From Todiramphus chloris collaris (lineage: Eukaryota; Chordata; Aves; Coraciiformes; Alcedinidae), in NCBI GenBank assembly GCA_025345505.1, contig JANVCC010000012.1, positions 12,561,970 through 12,625,969 of the forward strand: 64,000 nt of DNA. The letters run 5' to 3'. The translations under genes were made by a program, and so were the position numbers. Positions 61,413 through 64,000 of this stretch are shown here, piece by piece (position 1 is the stretch's first letter; the number at the start of each line of letters is the position of its first letter). The notes beneath the pieces were generated by a model. It was not told where the DNA came from and made no database searches. It saw nothing but the letters and a program-made list of their open reading frames with translations.

Positions 61413-64000
61413 TTGTCTCATATAGCCTGTATTTAATTAAAGGAGGTATGTATTGATGACAAGTATAAGTGCAAGGTGGAAAAAAAAAAGAAAAAAAGTA
61501 ATTTTTGTTGTTCCTCAGCTATGAAGCATACTCTGCGGTCTTCTCACTAACATCTACAGTGCAAACAAGAGACAGGGTGAGTAACAAAATAGCTATTTAA
61601 TATGTTTTGACTGAAAACAGTGGTTTAATTTATTTAATTTGATGCAAGTTGTCCAGGCACTAATAGTAACAAATGAAAGATGCTAAGAAAAAGCTTCATA
61701 AGGTTCCAGTTCCAATTAGTCAGTAAGAGAAACGTTTACTTCTTGATTTAAATATGGGTATATCATTCATATAAAATAGGAGGTGGAAAAAAAGAGCCTG
61801 CATTACAAATTTGTTGGGATGAATCTTTTCCCTGAAAATGTTTCTATAGAATGTAATGTGAAACAATTTCAACAATTTAATAGTTTTTTTGTTATATGTT
61901 AGATAACAAATAAATGATTGTAATTCATGGATTGTAATTTGCTGGACTGGGATTATTATCTAACACTTTACAGACATATAATGTATTTTGTACTTTCAGT
62001 TTTAACCTCAATTGATAAGCACTATTTATGTAAAAGCAAACACCATTCTAGTGTGGTTTTCTTCTGATAATCTTGCTGTTGTCTTTACTGTTAAGGAACC
62101 ATGATGTTATAATTTCTGTTGGAGCTGTGGTTGGTTATTTTTTCAAGAATGTAAAGTGAAGAATATGCCAAGCCACTATTTGAAAAATAGCCTTGGCCTA
62201 ACTTTGAAAACTAAATCAAGGAAAACAAATACAGATGCTAAATGAGTTATTTTGTAAGGCAGTCTTTTCACGTTACTGCAGAAGTGCTATAGTTTTGGAA
62301 AGATTTTTTTAGCTTCATGTAACTAAAAGTAGGTATGTTTAGCACATAATGTATCTACATCCTGATGTGATATTTTTTAACTGTGAAAGAGAAACTGATC
62401 AAGGTCACTTGTCCAATATTTAATTTTGAAGTCTATAAAAATTCCGATAGGATAAAAAGAAACCAATAATTTCTTTCTTCTTTTGGTGGTTATGTTATCC
62501 TGCCTGATGGCTGTTTAGCAAAGAAAAGGTTGGACTTTCCAGTGCTTAAAGGATGGGAAGTGTTCTTAGGACTTAGAGGAATAAGGATAGAAAGATTCAA
62601 TAGGTGGCAGTCTTTCCTTTGACTGGTTTCAGCACCAAAGTCTCTTAGGTTGCTTCTGAAAGCTGTTGTCTTTTAAAAGAACCTTAAAATAAGAGATGCC
62701 CTCAAGTGGTTATTACAGATTGCATGGGATGCTTTAGAAGAATTGTGTTTGATCTAACTGATTGTTTTGTCAGAAAATCATATTCTGTTGACTTTCATTT
62801 CCTCAGTTATGTCAATTGGGCATCATTCCTTTTCCATAATCTTGAGAATTTTGTTCTCTTTGAAACAATGGCATGATTTCTCGATGCAGTTATTACAGTG
62901 AACTTAAGAAAATGCAAGTCCTTGCAACCCGTGTATTGGCTGTTTTTAGGATCACAAAAGAATGAGTAGGTTATAAAAGACACAATATTTTGTCTGGATA
63001 GGAGCTGTACAATGTTGATTCACTTCCTCTTAGCAAAAAGGTGTGTTTGCCTCAAAGTAATCAAAGTGATCTGACTTTTTAAGAGTTGAGAAACACTTTT
63101 AATAACTGACATAAATTCAGACCTATTTCACAGATCCAAACACTTTGTAGACAATTTGTATTCTTATTTAACTAAGCAAGATATAAAAGACAGTATAAGT
63201 ATAAACACAAGATGTTTGGGACTGGACAGATATGACACACAAATCTTCAGTGCCATCAATACTAGCTGATATATGTGTTCTTAGAAGTGAATGTACATTT
63301 GAACACATACAGCTTTGAAGTATCATCCATTAAGTTTTGTTATTTTTTTTCTGTCCATCTCTGTGATTTTACTTTTCATATATTTACCAGTGGCAAAGGA
63401 AACAGGAAACATGAAGTTTTCCTGCAATGGCTCACACTGCGATAAGATATGAAACAATGGAGAGCTCTAGAAGGCATTCAGAAACAGATAAGGAGGTACA
63501 TGAAATGTCAGTATACAGCATACTTATGTTTCCAGCATGGCTCTTGTGAACTTCTCAGTCTAGATCTCCTGGTAGTCGTCAGCAGTCGAAGACTAAATGT
63601 GACTATCAGGCACATTCATCCATGACAAAAGTTTTTGCAGATGTGCCATACAATTCCCTTATGTTGTTCATACTGTAACTTACCTGAATTATGTCTCCTA
63701 TACTAATAGTGCTAAAGGGAGAATGAGGTTCATTATACAATCACTTCTTGTCTACTCTTGTAGGCATTGACTTAATTTGTCTAGTGAAGAGCACTTTTCC
63801 TCTAAAATTTATGGTGTAACGATGACTCCCTGTTACTTTGATTTTCAGGCTTGCTGTTTCATTTCAAGGACAAATACACATTTTTGTTCATGATAATTTT
63901 CTGGAGACAGTATGATTCCAAGTGTGATATTATTCTTTCTCTAGTACAGTTAGTGTTATATTAACTAAGTTTCCATACTAAGATCTACTTTTTTTCCTTT
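61413..64000. other. AT-rich noncoding DNA
   Basis: A short A-rich tract lies at about 61,481-61,498. Otherwise no gene, transposon or structured repeat is recognisable up to the end of the window. Confidence 0.55.

Noticed and set aside
1-64000. CRISPR arrays, bacterial operons, tRNA or rRNA genes
   Set aside because: No regularly spaced repeats, tRNA cloverleaf or rRNA core sequence was seen. The window has vertebrate nuclear composition and repeats.

Overview
This 64 kb window looks like AT-rich, gene-poor DNA from a bird nuclear genome, probably intergenic or intronic sequence of a large chromosome. The evidence is the repeat content. It holds several CR1 LINE fragments, including the CR1 3' end with its ATTCTGTG-type octamer tail. 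It also holds two solo LTRs of the avian ERV-L type, whose 5' ends read TGTCCTGG or a decayed version of it and which are flanked by 5-bp target-site duplications. No bacterial-style gene organisation, tRNA, rRNA or CRISPR array is visible. No intact protein-coding gene can be supported. Almost every open frame is short, composition-driven or inside a repeat. I cannot name the species or the locus.

Layout. Positions 1-1777 hold unique AT-rich DNA, a (TTTTC)n tract running into a 100-N assembly gap, a poly(A) run, and a minus-strand solo LTR (1040-1772, flanks AATAT). Positions 1.8-20.6 kb are noncoding DNA with short perfect palindromes, homopolymers, a GC-rich block at 15.3-15.76 kb, and a 13-bp hairpin followed by six T beside a 44-bp-period tandem duplication. 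Positions 20.64-21.99 kb form a CpG-rich island with GC boxes, a strong G-run cluster and a candidate 5' splice site. This is the only likely promoter or first exon of a host gene in the window. Positions 22-42.5 kb are noncoding, with one tiny CR1 remnant at 28.73 kb and a few moderately GC-rich blocks.

Positions 42.55-47.37 kb are a cluster of degenerate CR1 sequence. It comprises a near-5'-complete copy (5' region and endonuclease), a second copy starting inside the endonuclease and running to an intact CR1 3' end, and a third stretch of reverse transcriptase. The arrangement is best read as one CR1 inserted into another. All frames are broken. Positions 47.4-60.6 kb are noncoding, with two minus-strand 5'-truncated CR1 fragments (53.5 and 58.06 kb) and simple repeats. 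Positions 60,649-61,407 are a second minus-strand solo LTR of the same family, with perfect AAACA flanks and a retained TATA box. The remainder to 64,000 shows nothing recognisable.

How the parts relate: the transposable elements are fossils and do not form a working system. The only candidate for host function is the CpG island, which may drive a transcript whose coding exons lie outside the window. I found no convincing new biological system. The best second-look items are the CpG island with its first-exon candidate, the CR1 nest, the paired solo LTRs and a few perfect inverted repeats.
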